From contig CALBAK010000008.1 in the NCBI GenBank assembly GCA_937926445.1, forward strand, positions 19,306 to 83,305: a stretch of 64,000 nt of DNA, written 5' to 3'. A program made the position numbers and the translations under genes. Of the stretch, positions 9,546-23,787 are shown piece by piece. The notes beneath the pieces are model-generated. The model made no database searches and was not told the origin of the DNA. It saw only the letters and a list, made by a program, of their open reading frames with translations. Origin of the DNA: an uncultured Alphaproteobacteria bacterium (GTDB lineage Bacteria; Pseudomonadota; Alphaproteobacteria; Geminicoccales; Geminicoccaceae). Within the stretch, counting starts at the first letter, position 1. Every line of letters starts with the position of its first letter.

Positions 9546-9569
9546 GGAAAGGTTGAGGAAGCGTTAACG
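9546..9569 (-). promoter_or_regulatory. Tandem YAAC element, CtrA-like spacing
   Basis: On the minus strand CGTTAAC is followed by GCTTCC and TCAACCTTTCC, giving TTAA-N7-TCAA plus CCTTTCC. One base differs from the alphaproteobacterial CtrA box TTAA-N7-TTAA. It lies between the convergent ends of the ABC ATPase gene and gyrB, so it is not a promoter for either. The only frame it points to is the hydrophobic one starting at 9509. Confidence 0.4.
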
Positions 9570-9611
9570 GGGTCCGAGGCTCGCGAGCGGCGGCCGCCGG
9601 GCCGGCCGGGC

Positions 9612-13178
<3,567 letters not shown>

Positions 13179-13179
<1 letters not shown>

Positions 13180-14294
13180 CAGACCCGCATGGGCATGAGC
13201 ACGAACAGGGCGGCGGGGTCGGCCGGATCGCGCAGGAGCGTGGGCGCCGCCGCGTTCGCCATCTCGATCCGCAGCTGCGGACCGTCGATCTGGGCGACGA
13301 TGTCGAGCACGTAGCGGGCGTTGAAGCCGATCTCGAGCGGCTCGCCGCGCCAGTCGCAGTCGAGCTCTTCCTCGGCCCGGCCCTGCTCCGGGCTGATCGC
13401 CGAGACGGTGACCCGGCCGGCCTCGAAGGCGAGCTTGATCGGCCGCGCCTTCTCCATCGAGATCGTCGCCACCCGGTCGACCGCCTCGGCGAAGGCCTCG
13501 GTGGCGAGGAGCGCGATCCGCTCGTTGCCGGTCGGGATCACCCGCTCGTAGTCGGGGAAGGTGCCGTCGATCAGCCGCGAGAGCAGCCGAATGCGGCCAC
13601 AGGCCCCCTCGATCCGGGCGGCCGAGACCGCGATGCGCACCGGCTCTTCCGCGCCTTCGAGCAGCTTGCGGAGCTCGCCCACAGTCTTGCGCGGCACGAT
13701 CACGGGCGGCATGCGCTCGGCCCCCGGCGGCAGCGGCACCTCGATCCGGGAGAGCCGGTGGCCGTCGGTCGCGACCCCGCGCAGGGTGCGGGTGGCGCCC
13801 GCGCCGGCGACGTGGACATGGATCCCGTTCAGATAATAGCGGGTCTCCTCGGTCGAGATCGCGAAGCGGGTCTTGTCGATCAGCTTGGCGAGTTCGGCCG
13901 GGGCGATCTCGAAGTGGACCTCGAGCTCGTCGCCTCCGGTCGCCGGAAACTCGTCGGGCGGCAGGGTCGGCAGCGCGAAGCGCGAGCGGCCGGCCGCGAG
14001 CCGCAGTTCGCTCGCACCGGGCGCCTGCTCGAGCGCCACGGTCGCCCCCTCGGGCAGCTTGCGGACGATGTCGAAGAGCGTGTGGGCCGGCACGGTGGTG
14101 GCACCGGCGCGGGCCACCTCGGCCGGCTCGCGGGCCAAGAGCGTGAGGTCGAGGTCGGTCGCCAGGAGCTCGAGCCCGTCGCCGGCGGTGAGCTTGACGT
14201 TGCCCAGGATCGGGATCGTGGTCCGCCGTTCGACCACGTTCTGAACGTGGCCGAGCGAGCGGAGCAGGGCGGCGCGTTCGATCTCGAGTTTCAT
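13179..14294 (-). CDS. dnaN: DNA polymerase III beta sliding clamp
   Basis: A 371-residue clamp of the normal length with three repeated clamp domains. The start MKLEIERAALLRSLGHVQNVVERRTTIPIL (quoted in part) is a typical DnaN N-terminus with the conserved ERRTTIPIL block near residue 22. The C-terminus ends in the usual YVLMPMRV pattern (here LFVLMPMRV). The stop overlaps the recF start. The 158-bp gap to the upstream dnaA gene holds a candidate -10 (CTGCTAGCGT at 14380-14371) and a TCAACC half site, so dnaN may have its own promoter. Confidence 0.98.
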
Positions 14295-14370
14295 CGACGA
14301 CTCACCCGCTGGGCTCGTATCGCTCGGGCCCGGCTCGACCGGCGCCCGCCCCGAACGGCTCGGGGACGGG

Positions 14371-14400
14371 ACGCTAGCAGAAAAGCCGGGCGAGGTTGAC
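14371..14400 (-). promoter_or_regulatory. Candidate dnaN promoter region
   Basis: On the minus strand GGTCAACCTCG (14400-14390) is followed by CTTTTCTGCTAGCGTCC. CTAG is rare in this window, and the same TGCTAG core recurs upstream of several other genes. The start of dnaN is about 80 bases downstream. No good -35 is visible. Confidence 0.25.
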
Positions 14401-14452
14401 CCTTTTCACGTCGCGCGGCGGCCCGCCGGGCGGCCGCCCGGCGTCGGCCGGC

Positions 14453-15886
14453 TCAGCTCTGCAGCCGGCGCTTGAGCGCCTCGATGTCGTCGGCGAGCTG
14501 GCGGTCTTCGGCCTGCAGCCGCTCGATCTGGCGCACCGCATGCATGACCGTCGTGTGGTCGCGGCCGCCGAAGCGCCGGCCGATCTCCGGCAGGGAGCGC
14601 GGCGTCAGCAGCTTGGCGAGGTACATCGCGACCTGGCGCGGCCGTGCCACCTGGCGCTGCCGACGCGCCGAGGTCATGTCCGCCATCCGCAGGCCGTAGT
14701 GTTCGACCACCGCCTTCTGGATCTCCTCGATCGTGATCCGCCGGTCGGCGGCGCGCAGCACGTCCTTGAGGATCTCCTGCGCCATCTCGATCGAGACCGG
14801 CTGGCGGGTCACGCTCGCCTGCAGGACGATCCGGTTCAGCGCGCCTTCGAGCTCGCGCACGTTGCTCGTGATCCGGCTCGCGAGGAACTCGAGGACCCGA
14901 AGCGGCACGTCGACGCCACACGATTCGGCCTTGGTCTGCAGGATGCCGAGCCGCAGTTCGTAGGTCGTCGGGTGGATGTCGGCCACGAGACCCCAGGACA
15001 GGCGCGAGCGGATCCGCTCCTCGAGCCCGTCGAGATCGGAGGGGCTGCGGTCGGCGCTGATGACGATCTGCCGGCCGCGCTCGACCAGCGCGTTGAAGGT
15101 GTGGAAGAACTCTTCCTGGGTCTGGTCCTTGCCGGCGATGAACTGGAGATCGTCGACCATCAAGAGGTCGACCGAGCGGAACAGCTCCTTGAAGGGGATG
15201 GTGTCCTTCGAGCGCAGCGCCAAGATGAACTGGTACATGAACTTCTCGGCGGTGAGATAGACCACCCGCCGGCTCGGGTCGCGCTGGCGGACCCGCCAGG
15301 CGATCGCATGCATGAGGTGGGTCTTGCCGAGCCCCACCCCGCCGTAGAGGAACAGCGGGTTGAAGGGTGGCGTCGCCGACATGGCGACCTTCTCGGCGGC
15401 GGCGACCGCGAACTCGTTGGGCTTGCCGATCACGAAGCGCTCGAAGGTGAGCCTGGGGTCGAGCCGCGCGCCGAGCTCCTCCCCGGTCGGGTCGAGCACG
15501 GGCTCGGCGGCCACCGGCGCGGGCGTGGCCAGCGCCGGTGCGGGAGCCGGCTCCGCCCCCGGCGGCCGCACCGCGAGCGTGATCGAGCGGACGGAGGGGT
15601 TGAGCCGGGTCCAGAGGGCTCGGATCCGATCGGCGTAGTTGGCGACGATCCAGTCCCGCATGAACTGGGTGGGTACCGCCAGCACCACCCGCTCGCCCGC
15701 CAACTCGACCAGATCGAGCGGCCGGAGCCAGGTGCCGAACGCGGTGTCGCCGAGTTCCGCCCGCAGGAGCGCGCGGACCTGCTGCCACTGTTGCTGGACC
15801 TCGCCCGGCGCTGCGCCCATCCGCCCCTCGACGGCTCCCCGTGCCGCCACAGAAGAGGCCAACGACTGCCCCGACCGCAAGGCCAT
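14453..15886 (-). CDS. dnaA: Chromosomal replication initiator DnaA
   Basis: A 477-residue initiator. The N-terminal domain I pattern ([11 protein letters not shown]) is near residue 50. An alanine/proline-rich linker follows, then the AAA+ domain with Walker [11 protein letters not shown] at about 182 and Walker [10 protein letters not shown] at about 240. The DNA-binding signature [11 protein letters not shown] is at about 440. The frame is open 59 codons further upstream, but I chose the ATG at 15886 because GGGAGGGGG precedes it and the extension looks unrelated to DnaA. Initiation at MGAAPGEV, 25 codons later, is also possible. Confidence 0.97.
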   Translation of the reverse strand: MALRSGQSLASSVAARGAVEGRMGAAPGEVQQQWQQVRALLRAELGDTAFGTWLRPLDLVELAGERVVLAVPTQFMRDWIVANYADRIRALWTRLNPSVRSITLAVRPPGAEPAPAPALATPAPVAAEPVLDPTGEELGARLDPRLTFERFVIGKPNEFAVAAAEKVAMSATPPFNPLFLYGGVGLGKTHLMHAIAWRVRQRDPSRRVVYLTAEKFMYQFILALRSKDTIPFKELFRSVDLLMVDDLQFIAGKDQTQEEFFHTFNALVERGRQIVISADRSPSDLDGLEERIRSRLSWGLVADIHPTTYELRLGILQTKAESCGVDVPLRVLEFLASRITSNVRELEGALNRIVLQASVTRQPVSIEMAQEILKDVLRAADRRITIEEIQKAVVEHYGLRMADMTSARRQRQVARPRQVAMYLAKLLTPRSLPEIGRRFGGRDHTTVMHAVRQIERLQAEDRQLADDIEALKRRLQS

Positions 15887-16157
15887 CCGCCCCCTCCCGA
15901 CAACCAGACGCCCCGACGAAGCCGCAGTCGCACGCGGCTCCCGCGGCCCACCCCGCGAACCGCCTCTCAAGCATAGGTAGAGAGACCCGACGCGGAACCC
16001 GCCGTCAAGAGCCGCCGAGAACTTCTTGGCGAAACTGTCACAACTCAAGTAGTTACAAGTCAATCCCCAGAGAAGACACCCGACTCGTCAGAGACAGGAG
16101 CCTAAGGAACCGCCCGGCAAGCCGCAAGGCGATCGAAACGAGAACGACGCAGTTCGC

Positions 16158-16169
16158 GGAAAGGTTGAT
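16158..16169 (-). promoter_or_regulatory. Single ATCAACCTTTCC element upstream of dnaA
   Basis: The minus strand reads CATCAACCTTTCC, identical in its last ten bases to the tandem elements at 9.55 and 35.6 kb, but without a second YAAC seven bases away. It lies about 270 bases upstream of the dnaA start, beside the two hairpins. It may be a half site for a cell-cycle regulator such as CtrA; this is inference. Confidence 0.3.
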
Positions 16170-16171
16170 GA

Positions 16172-16201
16172 GGCGGCGAGCCGCCAACCCCCTGTCGGGG
16201 G
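16172..16201 (-). terminator. Paired hairpins downstream of rpsT
   Basis: Two adjacent perfect hairpins, GGCGGC-GA-GCCGCC and CCCCC-TGTC-GGGGG, lie 140 bases after the rpsT stop and before the dnaA promoter region. The T-tract is short, so termination is inferred from structure and position. Confidence 0.4.
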
Positions 16202-16340
16202 CCGGCACACGAAACCGCCCCGGGGCCGACCGCCGCCTCGGCCGGCGTCCCAGGTGCGCTGCGGTTTCGCGGCTGTGAAACCCGGTCGCGACCGACGGCC
16301 CGCCGGTCGCCGTCCCGGCCCGGTAGACGGGCTGCCCCGG

Positions 16341-16625
16341 TCAGCTCGCCGGCGGCGACCGGGTGTCGAGCGCCTTGATCCGCTGTGCGAGACGCGAGAT
16401 CCGCCGCGAGGCCGTGTTGAGGTGCAGAACGCCCTTGCTCACGCCGCGTCGGATCTCGGGCTCGGCGAGCGCGAAGGCCGCCTTGGCGGCCGCCACGTCG
16501 CCCGCCGCCAACGCCGCCTCGACCTTGCGCACGAAGGTCTTGATGCGGCTGCGGCGGCTCTTGTTGACGAGCGCGCGCTTGGCCGCCTGGCGGGCGCGCT
16601 TGCGCGCCGAGGGGGTGTTCGCCAC
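16341..16625 (-). CDS. rpsT: 30S ribosomal protein S20
   Basis: A 94-residue, very basic ribosomal protein. The start [16 protein letters not shown] and the core [19 protein letters not shown] are characteristic of S20, as is the conserved [17 protein letters not shown]20 binds 16S rRNA and is needed for 30S assembly. rpsT upstream of dnaA is the common order in alphaproteobacteria. Length is slightly above the usual 86-90 because of a C-terminal TRSPPAS tail. Confidence 0.97.
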   Translation of the reverse strand: MANTPSARKRARQAAKRALVNKSRRSRIKTFVRKVEAALAAGDVAAAKAAFALAEPEIRRGVSKGVLHLNTASRRISRLAQRIKALDTRSPPAS

Positions 16626-16741
16626 GGAAACCGTCTCCCAGGGAAATCGGACGCCGGCAGATAGCGACCCGGGGTTCGCCCGTCAACCGCGCCCTCGCCG
16701 CCCGGGCGGACGCCGCCACGGGCCGCGCGGTCGGGCCCGCC

Positions 16742-17515
16742 TCAGCGGTTGACGAAGCTCGGCGAGCGCTTCTCGACGAAAGCGCTCATCCCCTCTTTGC
16801 GGTCGGCGGTCGCGAAGGTGGCGTAGAACACCCGCTGCTCGAACCGGACACCCTCGGCGAGCGTCGTCTCGAAGGCGACGTTGACCGCCTCCTTGGCCAG
16901 CCGCACGATCGGCTGCGACTTCCGCGCGATCTCCTCGCCGAGCGCGATCGCCTCGTCCAGCAGCTTGGCGAGCGGCACCACCCGCGCCACCAGGTTCGAG
17001 CGCTCCGCCTCCTCGGCACTCATGAGCCGGCCGGTGAGGATCATCTCCATGGCCTTGGACTTGCCGACCGCGCGGGTCAACCGCTGCGTCCCGCCCACCC
17101 CCGGGATCGTGCCGAGATTGATCTCCGGCTGGCCGAAGCGGGCATTGTCGGCCGCCAGGATGATGTCGCACATCATGGCGAGCTCGCAGCCGCCGCCGAG
17201 CGCGTACCCGGCGACCGCAGCGATGAGCGGCTTCTTGTGCCGGGCAATCCGGTTCCAGGCGCCCACGAAGTCGCTCTCGAGCGCGCTCGCGAAGTCCTTC
17301 TCGAGCATCTCCTTGATGTCGGCGCCGGCGGCGAACGCCTTCTCCGACCCGGTGATCACCACCGCCGCCACCGTGGAATCGGCGTCGAAGTTGGCGAGCG
17401 CCTGTTCGATCTCGGCGATCACCTGACTGTTCAACGCGTTGAGCTGCTTGGGCCGGTTCAGCGTCACGAGCCCCACGGGCCCGCGCTTTTCGACCAGGAT
17501 CGTCTCGTAGGCCAT
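16742..17515 (-). CDS. Enoyl-CoA hydratase
   Basis: A 257-residue crotonase-fold enzyme that hydrates 2-enoyl-CoA in fatty acid beta-oxidation. The oxyanion-hole and active-site blocks are intact: [20 protein letters not shown] near residue 100, the two catalytic glutamates (in GGGCELA and [17 protein letters not shown]). The start ATG at 17515 is preceded by GAGGAG; an in-frame start 16 codons upstream lacks that support. An enoyl-CoA hydratase between rpsT and mutM is a known alphaproteobacterial gene order. Confidence 0.95.
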   Translation of the reverse strand: MAYETILVEKRGPVGLVTLNRPKQLNALNSQVIAEIEQALANFDADSTVAAVVITGSEKAFAAGADIKEMLEKDFASALESDFVGAWNRIARHKKPLIAAVAGYALGGGCELAMMCDIILAADNARFGQPEINLGTIPGVGGTQRLTRAVGKSKAMEMILTGRLMSAEEAERSNLVARVVPLAKLLDEAIALGEEIARKSQPIVRLAKEAVNVAFETTLAEGVRFEQRVFYATFATADRKEGMSAFVEKRSPSFVNR

Positions 17516-17691
17516 CAATCCGTCTCCTCGCCGGCGCCCACCGGTGCCGGCTCGACCGCCCACCGGCGCGGCCGCCCCTGGCGCCGCCCCGCGGTCGCGG
17601 CTTCTTGCCCGAGCCGCCCGCCGCCGTCCAGCGCCGCCCGGGTCGCGCCCGGCACCGGCGCCGCAGCCGGTGCGGGCCCCCGGCGCGCGGC

Positions 17692-18507
17692 TCAGCGCTG
17701 GCAGCTGCTACAGAAATAGGTCGCCCGACCGCAGAGGACGATCCGCCGGATCGGCCCGCCGCAGGCCAGGCAGGGCTCGCCTTCCCGCTCGTAGACCCGA
17801 AAGTCGTTTTGGAAGCTGCCGAGCGTGCCGTCCGCTTGGACATAGTCGCGCAGGCTCGTGCCGCCCTTCTCGATCGCCTCCAGGAGCACCGCGCGTACCG
17901 CGCGGGCGAGCCGCTCCGCGCGCTCGGGGCCCACCGTGAGGGCCAGCCGGCGCGGCGAGAGCCGGGCGCGGAACAGAGCCTCGTTGGCGTAGATGTTGCC
18001 GATCCCGACGACGAGGCGCTGGTCCATGAGCGCGTTCTTGAGCGGCGTGCGCCGTCCGCGCAGGAGCTCGAGCAGCACCGGCCCGCCGAATTCCGGCCCG
18101 AGCGGCTCGAGACCGAGGCCGCGCAGGAGCGGGTGTTCGCCGAGGCGGGCCGTGGGCCAGAGATCGACCGCGCCGAAGCGTCGCGGGTCGACGAGGCGCA
18201 GCACCCGGCCGCCTTCGAAGCCGATCGTCAGATGCTCGTGCGGGCCCCGGGGCGGGCCGTCGAGCAGCAGCCGGCCCGACATGCCGAGATGGAGAAGCAG
18301 CGTCCAACCGTCGTCGAGCGCCGCGAGCACGTATTTGGCCCGTCGGGCGAAGCCGGTCACCTGCCGGCCCTGGAGTCGGGTCGCGAGCCGCTCCGGCATC
18401 GGGAAGCGCAGATCCCGCCGCCGCTGCTCGACCGCTTCGATCCGCGCCCCGCTCAACCGGGCCTCGAGCCCGCGCACGATCGTCTCGACCTCGGGCAGCT
18501 CGGGCAC
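17692..18507 (-). CDS. mutM: Formamidopyrimidine-DNA glycosylase (Fpg/MutM)
   Basis: A 271-residue base-excision repair glycosylase that removes 8-oxoguanine. The GTG start yields the mature N-terminus PELPEVE, where the proline is the catalytic nucleophile and the glutamate is essential. The conserved LHLGMSGRL, the [14 protein letters not shown] helix-two-turn-helix and the C-terminal zinc finger (CLACGG and CSSCQR) are all present. GGGAGGGG precedes the start. It is divergent from ubiE with an 80-bp gap, as in many alphaproteobacteria. Confidence 0.97.
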   Translation of the reverse strand: MPELPEVETIVRGLEARLSGARIEAVEQRRRDLRFPMPERLATRLQGRQVTGFARRAKYVLAALDDGWTLLLHLGMSGRLLLDGPPRGPHEHLTIGFEGGRVLRLVDPRRFGAVDLWPTARLGEHPLLRGLGLEPLGPEFGGPVLLELLRGRRTPLKNALMDQRLVVGIGNIYANEALFRARLSPRRLALTVGPERAERLARAVRAVLLEAIEKGGTSLRDYVQADGTLGSFQNDFRVYEREGEPCLACGGPIRRIVLCGRATYFCSSCQR

Positions 18508-18587
18508 GCCCCCTCCCTTCCGCGCCTTGCCCGCCCGCCGCCCACCGCGTACATCGCGCCGGTCGCAACGGAGCCGTCGCTGTCTGC

Positions 18588-19361
18588 ATGAGCGAACAGG
18601 ACCCCGCAAGCGCCGCCGATCGGCTGGCCGCCTCCTTCGGCTTCGCCGAGGTCCCACCCGAGGCCAAGGCCGGCCTGGTGAAGGGCGTGTTCGAGCGGGT
18701 CGCCTCCCGCTACGACCTCATGAACGATCTCATGAGCCTGGGCGTCCATCGTCTCTGGAAGGAGGCGATGCTCGATTGGCTCGCCCCGCGCCCCGATCTG
18801 CACCTGCTCGACGTCGCCGGCGGCACGGGCGACATCGCGCTCCGCTTCCTCGCCCGCGTCGAGGGCCGCGGCCGGGTGACGGTGGTCGACTACAACCGCG
18901 CCATGGTGGCGGTCGGTCGCGACAAGGCGCTCGATGCCGGCTGGCTCGCCGAGATCGACTGGGTGGTGGGCGACGCCCAGGCGCTGCCGCTGCCCGATTC
19001 GAGCGTGGACGCCTGCACGATCGCCTTCGGCATCCGCAACGTCACCCGGATCGACCGGGCGCTCGCCGAGGCGCGCCGGGTGCTGAAGCCGGGCGGCCGC
19101 TTCCTCTGTCTCGAATTCTCGAAGCTAGCGCTGCCCCTCCTCGAGCCGCTCTACGACCTATACTCCTTCACCGTGCTCCCGACCCTGGGTGCGCTCGTGG
19201 CGGGCGATGCCGAAAGCTACCGCTATCTGGCCGAGAGCATCCGCCGCTTCCCCGACCAGGAAACCTTCGCCGCGCTCGTCGAGGCGGCCGGCCTCGAGCG
19301 GGTCCGCTTTCGCAACCTCTCGGGGGGGATCGCCGCGATCCACTCCGCCTGGCGGCTCTGA
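18588..19361 (+). CDS. ubiE: UbiE, ubiquinone/menaquinone C-methyltransferase
   Basis: A 257-residue SAM-dependent methyltransferase of ubiquinone synthesis. The SAM motif [14 protein letters not shown] is at about residue 71, and the UbiE signatures [19 protein letters not shown] near residue 40 and [16 protein letters not shown] near 205 are clear. The ATG gives the normal length. It is followed by ubiB 6 bases after the stop, forming the conserved ubiE-ubiB-coaBC-dut operon. Confidence 0.97.
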   Translation: MSEQDPASAADRLAASFGFAEVPPEAKAGLVKGVFERVASRYDLMNDLMSLGVHRLWKEAMLDWLAPRPDLHLLDVAGGTGDIALRFLARVEGRGRVTVVDYNRAMVAVGRDKALDAGWLAEIDWVVGDAQALPLPDSSVDACTIAFGIRNVTRIDRALAEARRVLKPGGRFLCLEFSKLALPLLEPLYDLYSFTVLPTLGALVAGDAESYRYLAESIRRFPDQETFAALVEAAGLERVRFRNLSGGIAAIHSAWRL

Positions 19362-19367
19362 GGGGCG

Positions 19368-20873
19368 ATGCTCCGATCCGCGCGCAACCTGGCGCGGCTC
19401 GTCGCGGTCGCCCGCGCGCTTTCCCGCCACAACGCCCTCTTCCCGCTCGGCCTCGTTCCCCAGCTCGTTCCCTTCGTCGAGTTCGCCGAGCGCTTCGCCC
19501 GCCGCGACGCGCCGGGCCGGCCGGGCGAGCGGCTCGCCAGGGCGCTCCAGGAGATGGGCCCGGCCTTCATCAAGCTCGGCCAGAGCCTCGCCACCCGCGC
19601 CGATCTGTTGGGCGAGACCATCGCCCGCGACCTCTCGCTCCTCCAGGACCGGCTGCCGCCCTTTCCGGCCGAGGAGGCCCGCGCCACCCTCGAGCGCGAG
19701 CTCGGCCAGCCGCTTCCGGCCCTCTTCGCGAGCTTCGAGGACCGGCCGGTGGCGGCCGCCTCGATCGCGCAAGTCCATTTCGCCACCACGACCGAGGGCG
19801 AAGCGGTGGCGGTCAAGATCCTCCGCCCCGGCATCGAAGAGGCGATCGGCCGCGACCTCGACTTCTTCCTCTGGCTCGCCGAGTGGGCCGAGCGGCTGCA
19901 CCCGCCGCTGCGCCGCTACAAGCCGGTCGAGGCGGTCCGCCTCCTGGCCCGTTCGACCCGCCGCGAGATGGATCTCCGCCTCGAGGCCGCGGCCGCCGCC
20001 GAGTTCGCCGAGAACAACAAGGACGCGCTCGGCTTCCGCGTCCCCCGCGTCGATTGGCGGCGGACCGGCAGACGGGTGGTCACCTTCGAGCGCGTCGAGG
20101 GCCTGCCGGCCGACGAGCGCGACCGGCTCCTGGCCGCCGGGCTCGATCCCGATGCGATCCTCGAACGAGCGGCCGTCGTTTTCTTCAACCAGGTCTTCCG
20201 GGACGGCTTTTTCCACGCCGACATGCACCCCGGCAACATGCTGATCGACCCGAAGACGGGCGACATCGTCGCCCTCGACTTCGGCATCATGGGCCGGCTC
20301 GAGCTCGCCGATCGGCGCAACCTGGCCGAGGTGCTGTTGGGCTTCCTCGAGCGCGATTACGCCCGCGTCGCCGAAGTCTTCTTCCGCGCCGGGTTCCTGC
20401 CCCCCGACCAGGACCGTGCCGCCTTCACTCAGGCCTGCCGGGCACTCGGCGAGCCGATCCTGGGCCTGCCCTTGAACGAGATCTCCTTCGGCCGCCTCTT
20501 GGGCCAGCTCCTCGCCACCGCCGAGGAGTTCGAGATGGAGACCCAGCCCCAGCTCCTCCTCCTCCAGAAGACCATGGTGGTGGCCGAGGGTGTGGGCCGC
20601 GCCCTCAACCCGGCCGTCAACATCTGGACCCTGGCCCGCCCCCTGGTCGAGCAGTGGATGCGCGACAATCTCGGGCCCGAAGCGCAACTGCGCGAGGCGG
20701 TGGCCGAGGGCGTGGAGGCGCTGCGCCGGCTACCGGCCACGCTCGGCCGGCTCGAGCGTCTGTTGGAGACCGGTCCGCGCCCGGCGCCCGAGCGACGAGC
20801 CGTCGAGCACGGCCGGGTCGCGGGCGTCCTCCTCCTGCTCCTGGGCCTGCTGCTCGGCCTTGCCTTGGGCTGA
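19368..20873 (+). CDS. ubiB: UbiB, ubiquinone biosynthesis atypical kinase/ATPase
   Basis: A 501-residue membrane-associated ABC1/ADCK-family protein needed for ubiquinone synthesis. The family motif [14 protein letters not shown] (KxGQ) is near residue 66, the alanine-rich loop [11 protein letters not shown] replaces a normal kinase P-loop near 130, VAVKILRPG carries the lysine, and [11 protein letters not shown] with DFGIMGR forms the catalytic region near 285-305. A hydrophobic C-terminal segment ([16 protein letters not shown]) is probably a membrane anchor. Only 6 bases separate it from ubiE. Confidence 0.97.
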   Translation: MLRSARNLARLVAVARALSRHNALFPLGLVPQLVPFVEFAERFARRDAPGRPGERLARALQEMGPAFIKLGQSLATRADLLGETIARDLSLLQDRLPPFPAEEARATLERELGQPLPALFASFEDRPVAAASIAQVHFATTTEGEAVAVKILRPGIEEAIGRDLDFFLWLAEWAERLHPPLRRYKPVEAVRLLARSTRREMDLRLEAAAAAEFAENNKDALGFRVPRVDWRRTGRRVVTFERVEGLPADERDRLLAAGLDPDAILERAAVVFFNQVFRDGFFHADMHPGNMLIDPKTGDIVALDFGIMGRLELADRRNLAEVLLGFLERDYARVAEVFFRAGFLPPDQDRAAFTQACRALGEPILGLPLNEISFGRLLGQLLATAEEFEMETQPQLLLLQKTMVVAEGVGRALNPAVNIWTLARPLVEQWMRDNLGPEAQLREAVAEGVEALRRLPATLGRLERLLETGPRPAPERRAVEHGRVAGVLLLLLGLLLGLALG

Positions 20874-20914
20874 GCCGGCGCCACACTCGCCCCGGCGCCA
20901 GGGAGAGCCTTCGC

Positions 20915-22126
20915 GTGTCGAACAAGCGCGTGCTGCTGGTCCTCGGCGGCGGGATCGCCGCCTACAAATGCCTCGAGCTGATCCGTCGGCTCAAAGAACA
21001 CGGAATCGCCGTGCGCTGCGTGCCGACCGCCGCCGCTCGGGCGCTCGTGAGCCCGCTCGCGCTCGCCGCGGTCTCCGGCGAGAAGGTCTACGACTCTCTC
21101 TTCTCGCTCACCGACGAGGCCGAGATGGGCCACATCCGTCTCTCCCGCGAGGCCGATCTCGTGGTCGTCGCACCCGCCACCGCCGATCTCCTCGCCAAGA
21201 TGGCGAACGGCCTCGCCGACGATCTCGCCTCCACCCTGCTGCTCGCCACCGACAAGCCGGTGCTCGTCGCCCCCGCCATGAACCCGCGCATGTGGGCGCA
21301 TCCCGCGACCCGCCGCAACCTCGAGCGGCTCGCAGCCGACGGAATCGCGATACTGGGCCCGGCCGTGGGCGATACCGCCTGCGGCGAGGTCGGCGCCGGC
21401 CGGATGGTCGAGCCCCACGAGCTCCTGGCCGCGATCCTGGCCCGCCTCGAGCCTTCTTCCCGCCCGCTCGAGGGCGTTCGCGCGCTCGTCACGAGCGGGC
21501 CGACGCACGAGCCGATCGACCCCGTACGCTTCATCGCCAACCGGAGCTCGGGCCGGCAGGGCCACGCGATCGCCGAGGCCCTCGCCCGAGCCGGGGCCAC
21601 CGTCACCCTCGTGAGCGGGCCGGTCGCGATCCCCGACCCGCCCGGGGTCCGCACCGTCAAGGTGGAGACCGCACGCGAGATGGCGGCCGCCTGCGAGGCG
21701 GCGCTACCCGTCGATGTCGCGGTCTGCGCCGCGGCAGTCGCCGACTGGCGCCCGGCCGAGGTGCCCGCGGCCAAGATCAAGAAGGAGACGGGTGCCGCGC
21801 CGCCGGTCCTGCGGCTGGTCGAGAACCCCGACATCCTGGCGGGCCTCGCCCGCCATCCCACGCAGCGGCCGCGCCTCGTCGTGGGCTTCGCCGCGGAGAC
21901 CGGCGCGCTCGAGGCCGAGGCCCGCACCAAGCGTGCGAAAAAGGACTGCGATTGGATCCTCGCCAACGACGTCTCCCGTGGCGCGGTGTTCGGCGCCGAT
22001 CGCAACCGCATCCTGTTCCTTTCGGGCGAAGGCCCGGCCGAGCCTTGGCCCGAGCTCTCCAAAGAGGAGGTGGCGGCTCGTCTCGTCGAGCGGATCGCCG
22101 CCGCCCTCGGCCGGGGGCCCTCTTGA
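20915..22126 (+). CDS. coaBC: CoaBC, phosphopantothenoylcysteine synthetase/decarboxylase
   Basis: A 403-residue bifunctional enzyme of coenzyme A synthesis. The N-terminal flavoprotein decarboxylase half has [16 protein letters not shown], the PAMNPRMW motif near residue 120 and the active-site cysteine in [12 protein letters not shown]. The C-terminal synthetase half has [21 protein letters not shown] near 190 and AAAVADWRP with KIKKE. The frame is open far upstream, but GTG at 20915 behind GGGAGAG gives the correct N-terminus. The TGA stop overlaps the TTG start of dut (TTGA). Confidence 0.97.
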   Translation: MSNKRVLLVLGGGIAAYKCLELIRRLKEHGIAVRCVPTAAARALVSPLALAAVSGEKVYDSLFSLTDEAEMGHIRLSREADLVVVAPATADLLAKMANGLADDLASTLLLATDKPVLVAPAMNPRMWAHPATRRNLERLAADGIAILGPAVGDTACGEVGAGRMVEPHELLAAILARLEPSSRPLEGVRALVTSGPTHEPIDPVRFIANRSSGRQGHAIAEALARAGATVTLVSGPVAIPDPPGVRTVKVETAREMAAACEAALPVDVAVCAAAVADWRPAEVPAAKIKKETGAAPPVLRLVENPDILAGLARHPTQRPRLVVGFAAETGALEAEARTKRAKKDCDWILANDVSRGAVFGADRNRILFLSGEGPAEPWPELSKEEVAARLVERIAAALGRGPS

Positions 22127-22776
22127 GCCCGCCCGTCCCGGTCGCGGTCGAGCGGCTGCCGCACGGCCGCGACCTGCCGCTTCCGGCCTATGCGAGCAAA
22201 GGCGCGGCGGGCCTCGACCTGGTTGCCGCCCTGCCCGAGGAGCAGCATCTCGCCCTTCGCCCGGGCGAGCGGGCGCTCGTGCCGACCGGGCTCCGGATCG
22301 CCCTGCCGCCGGGCTACGAAGCGCAGGTCCGACCGCGCTCGGGCCTCGCGCTCCGTCACGGCGTCACCGTGCTCAACGCCCCGGGCACGATCGACAGCGA
22401 CTATCGCGGCGAGGTCGGCGTGCTCTTGGTCAATCTCGGCACCGAGCCCGTGACGATCCGCCGCGGCGATCGGATCGCCCAGCTCGTCCTCGCGCCGGTG
22501 AGCCGGCTCGCCTGGGAGGAGCGGCCGGTGGCGGCCGGTGAGACCGCGCGCGGGACCGGCGGCTTCGGCTCGACCGGCCGCTCGGGCCTCCCGCCCGGCG
22601 TGGAAGGCGACGGTTCCACCGCCCATCGACCGAGGCCCGGCGACCCGCCGCCGGATCCGGCGGCCACCGTCTCTACCGCTCCGGCGCCGCTCGGCCCGGG
22701 CGGCTCGCGGCCCCGCTCCGTTGCTCCCGCCCCGGCGCCGGCCGCTCCACCGCTCGTCGGGGGGCCGGCAGGCTGA
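22123..22776 (+). CDS. dut: Deoxyuridine triphosphatase with C-terminal extension
   Basis: dUTPase hydrolyses dUTP to dUMP. All five family motifs are visible: [12 protein letters not shown] (motif 1, about residue 22), [11 protein letters not shown] (2), [13 protein letters not shown] (3), [10 protein letters not shown] (4) and [10 protein letters not shown] (5, ending near 152). The usual protein ends there; this one continues for about 65 proline/alanine/glycine-rich residues to a TGA that overlaps the next gene's ATG. The extension looks unstructured and may reflect loss of the original stop. The TTG start overlaps the coaBC stop. Confidence 0.95.
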   Translation: MSPPVPVAVERLPHGRDLPLPAYASKGAAGLDLVAALPEEQHLALRPGERALVPTGLRIALPPGYEAQVRPRSGLALRHGVTVLNAPGTIDSDYRGEVGVLLVNLGTEPVTIRRGDRIAQLVLAPVSRLAWEERPVAAGETARGTGGFGSTGRSGLPPGVEGDGSTAHRPRPGDPPPDPAATVSTAPAPLGPGGSRPRSVAPAPAPAAPPLVGGPAG

Positions 22777-23231
22777 TGCGCGACCCGCCCGGCCTCGACC
22801 GCCGCTTCCAGCTCGCCGTCGCGGCGCTGCTCGACATCGCCCTGCACGGCGGCAACGCCCCGGTCCAGAGCAAGGACACCGCCGCCCGGCTCGGCCTGCC
22901 CCGTCGCCATCTCGAGCAGCTCATGCAACAGCTCGTCCGCGCCGGGCTGCTCAAGGGCGTGCGCGGGCCGCGCGGCGGCTACCGGCTCGCCCGCGAGCGG
23001 CGGCGGATCAGCTTGGCCGACCTCCTGCTCGCCCTCCGTCGCGAACGGGAGGCGGACGAGCGCCCGCAGCCGGCCGCGCCTCTGGTCGAGGACGTGCTCG
23101 CTCCGGTCTGGGCCGAGCTCGAGTCGGTGCTGGTCGAGCGGCTCGCCCTCGTCTCGCTCGAATCGCTCTGCGAGCGGGCGATCGCCGCCGGCCGCGCCCC
23201 CCGCACCCCGGACGTCGACTTCGTCATCTGA
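22776..23231 (+). CDS. Rrf2-family transcriptional regulator
   Basis: A 151-residue Rrf2-type protein with an N-terminal winged helix (ALLDIALHGG, KDTAARLGLPRRHLEQLMQQLVRAGLLKGVRG in part) and the usual RGGYRLARERRRISLADLL wing. The three clustered cysteines that bind an iron-sulfur cluster in IscR are absent; only one cysteine is present (ESLCERA), so a cluster-based sensing mode is unlikely. The ATG overlaps the stop of dut by one base (TGATG), so it is co-translated with the ubiE operon. Target genes are unknown. Confidence 0.9.
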   Translation: MRDPPGLDRRFQLAVAALLDIALHGGNAPVQSKDTAARLGLPRRHLEQLMQQLVRAGLLKGVRGPRGGYRLARERRRISLADLLLALRREREADERPQPAAPLVEDVLAPVWAELESVLVERLALVSLESLCERAIAAGRAPRTPDVDFVI

Positions 23232-23787
23232 TCCGGGCCCCCGGCACCCGCCGGCGTCCGCCCCCGCCGACCGGGCCGCGCGCGGGTCCGCCGCGCCGCG
23301 CGGCCGCGCTCGAGCCGCAGGCCGGTCCGGCCGAGGCCGAGCGAGGCGTCGAGGCCGCATCCGGCTCCGGGCGCGGGAGCGCCGTCTACGGCCCGTCGCT
23401 GCACCGCCGCTCCCGTCTCCTCCGGAGCCTCCCCTCCCGGCCGCGCCCGCGGCCGCTCGCCGTTCCCAACCCGGGCGAGCCCGTCCCCCGAGCCGCCTGC
23501 AGGCCGCTGCCGAGGCCGTCCGCGCCGTTCGCGCCGACCCCCGGCTCGCACGCCGTCGCTCGCAGGGCACCTCCCGGCCGGGCCCCGAGGCGGCCGGGCC
23601 GCTGGGCGCCCGAGCGCGGCCGCCTCCGGGCCGAACCCGGTCGGCGTGCGACGCGCCGGCAACGATCGACGCCCGACCTCGCCGGACGGCATCCGCGGCT
23701 GCAGGCCCGGGCGGCGTTTTCGCAGCAGCGAAAGCCTCGGCTGCGCCGTATGATTGGGCTCGGACCGACCTGCGGGCTTCCGCCTCC
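23232..23787. other. GC-rich spacer without recognisable gene
   Basis: A 556-bp gap between the Rrf2 gene and the EamA gene. Sequence is very GC-rich with runs of CGG/CCG and no recognisable domain in any frame. A TATGAT at 23750-23755, 33 bases before the EamA ATG, could be a -10, but no -35 is visible at the right distance. Confidence 0.5.

Larger units (their letters stand above)
15887..16340. other. Upstream region of dnaA, with terminator-like hairpins for rpsT
   Basis: This 454-bp gap between dnaA and rpsT contains the most AT-rich stretch near dnaA (16020-16070). On the minus strand it has TTGACT at 16063-16058 followed 17 bases later by TGACAG, a weak promoter candidate. Two perfect hairpins sit side by side at 16172-16185 (GGCGGC/GCCGCC) and 16188-16201 (CCCCC/GGGGG) and probably end rpsT transcription. 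A single ATCAACCTTTCC element lies next to them. I found no match to the DnaA box TTATCCACA, so I do not call this oriC. Confidence 0.5.

Noticed and set aside
15887..16340. Origin of replication next to dnaA
   Set aside because: I found no DnaA boxes (TTATCCACA or close variants) and only a short AT-rich stretch. In alphaproteobacteria oriC need not be beside dnaA.
17993..22126. A 1377-codon frame ending in coaBC
   Set aside because: Only the part from GTG 20915 is homologous to CoaBC; upstream it is out of frame with ubiE and ubiB.
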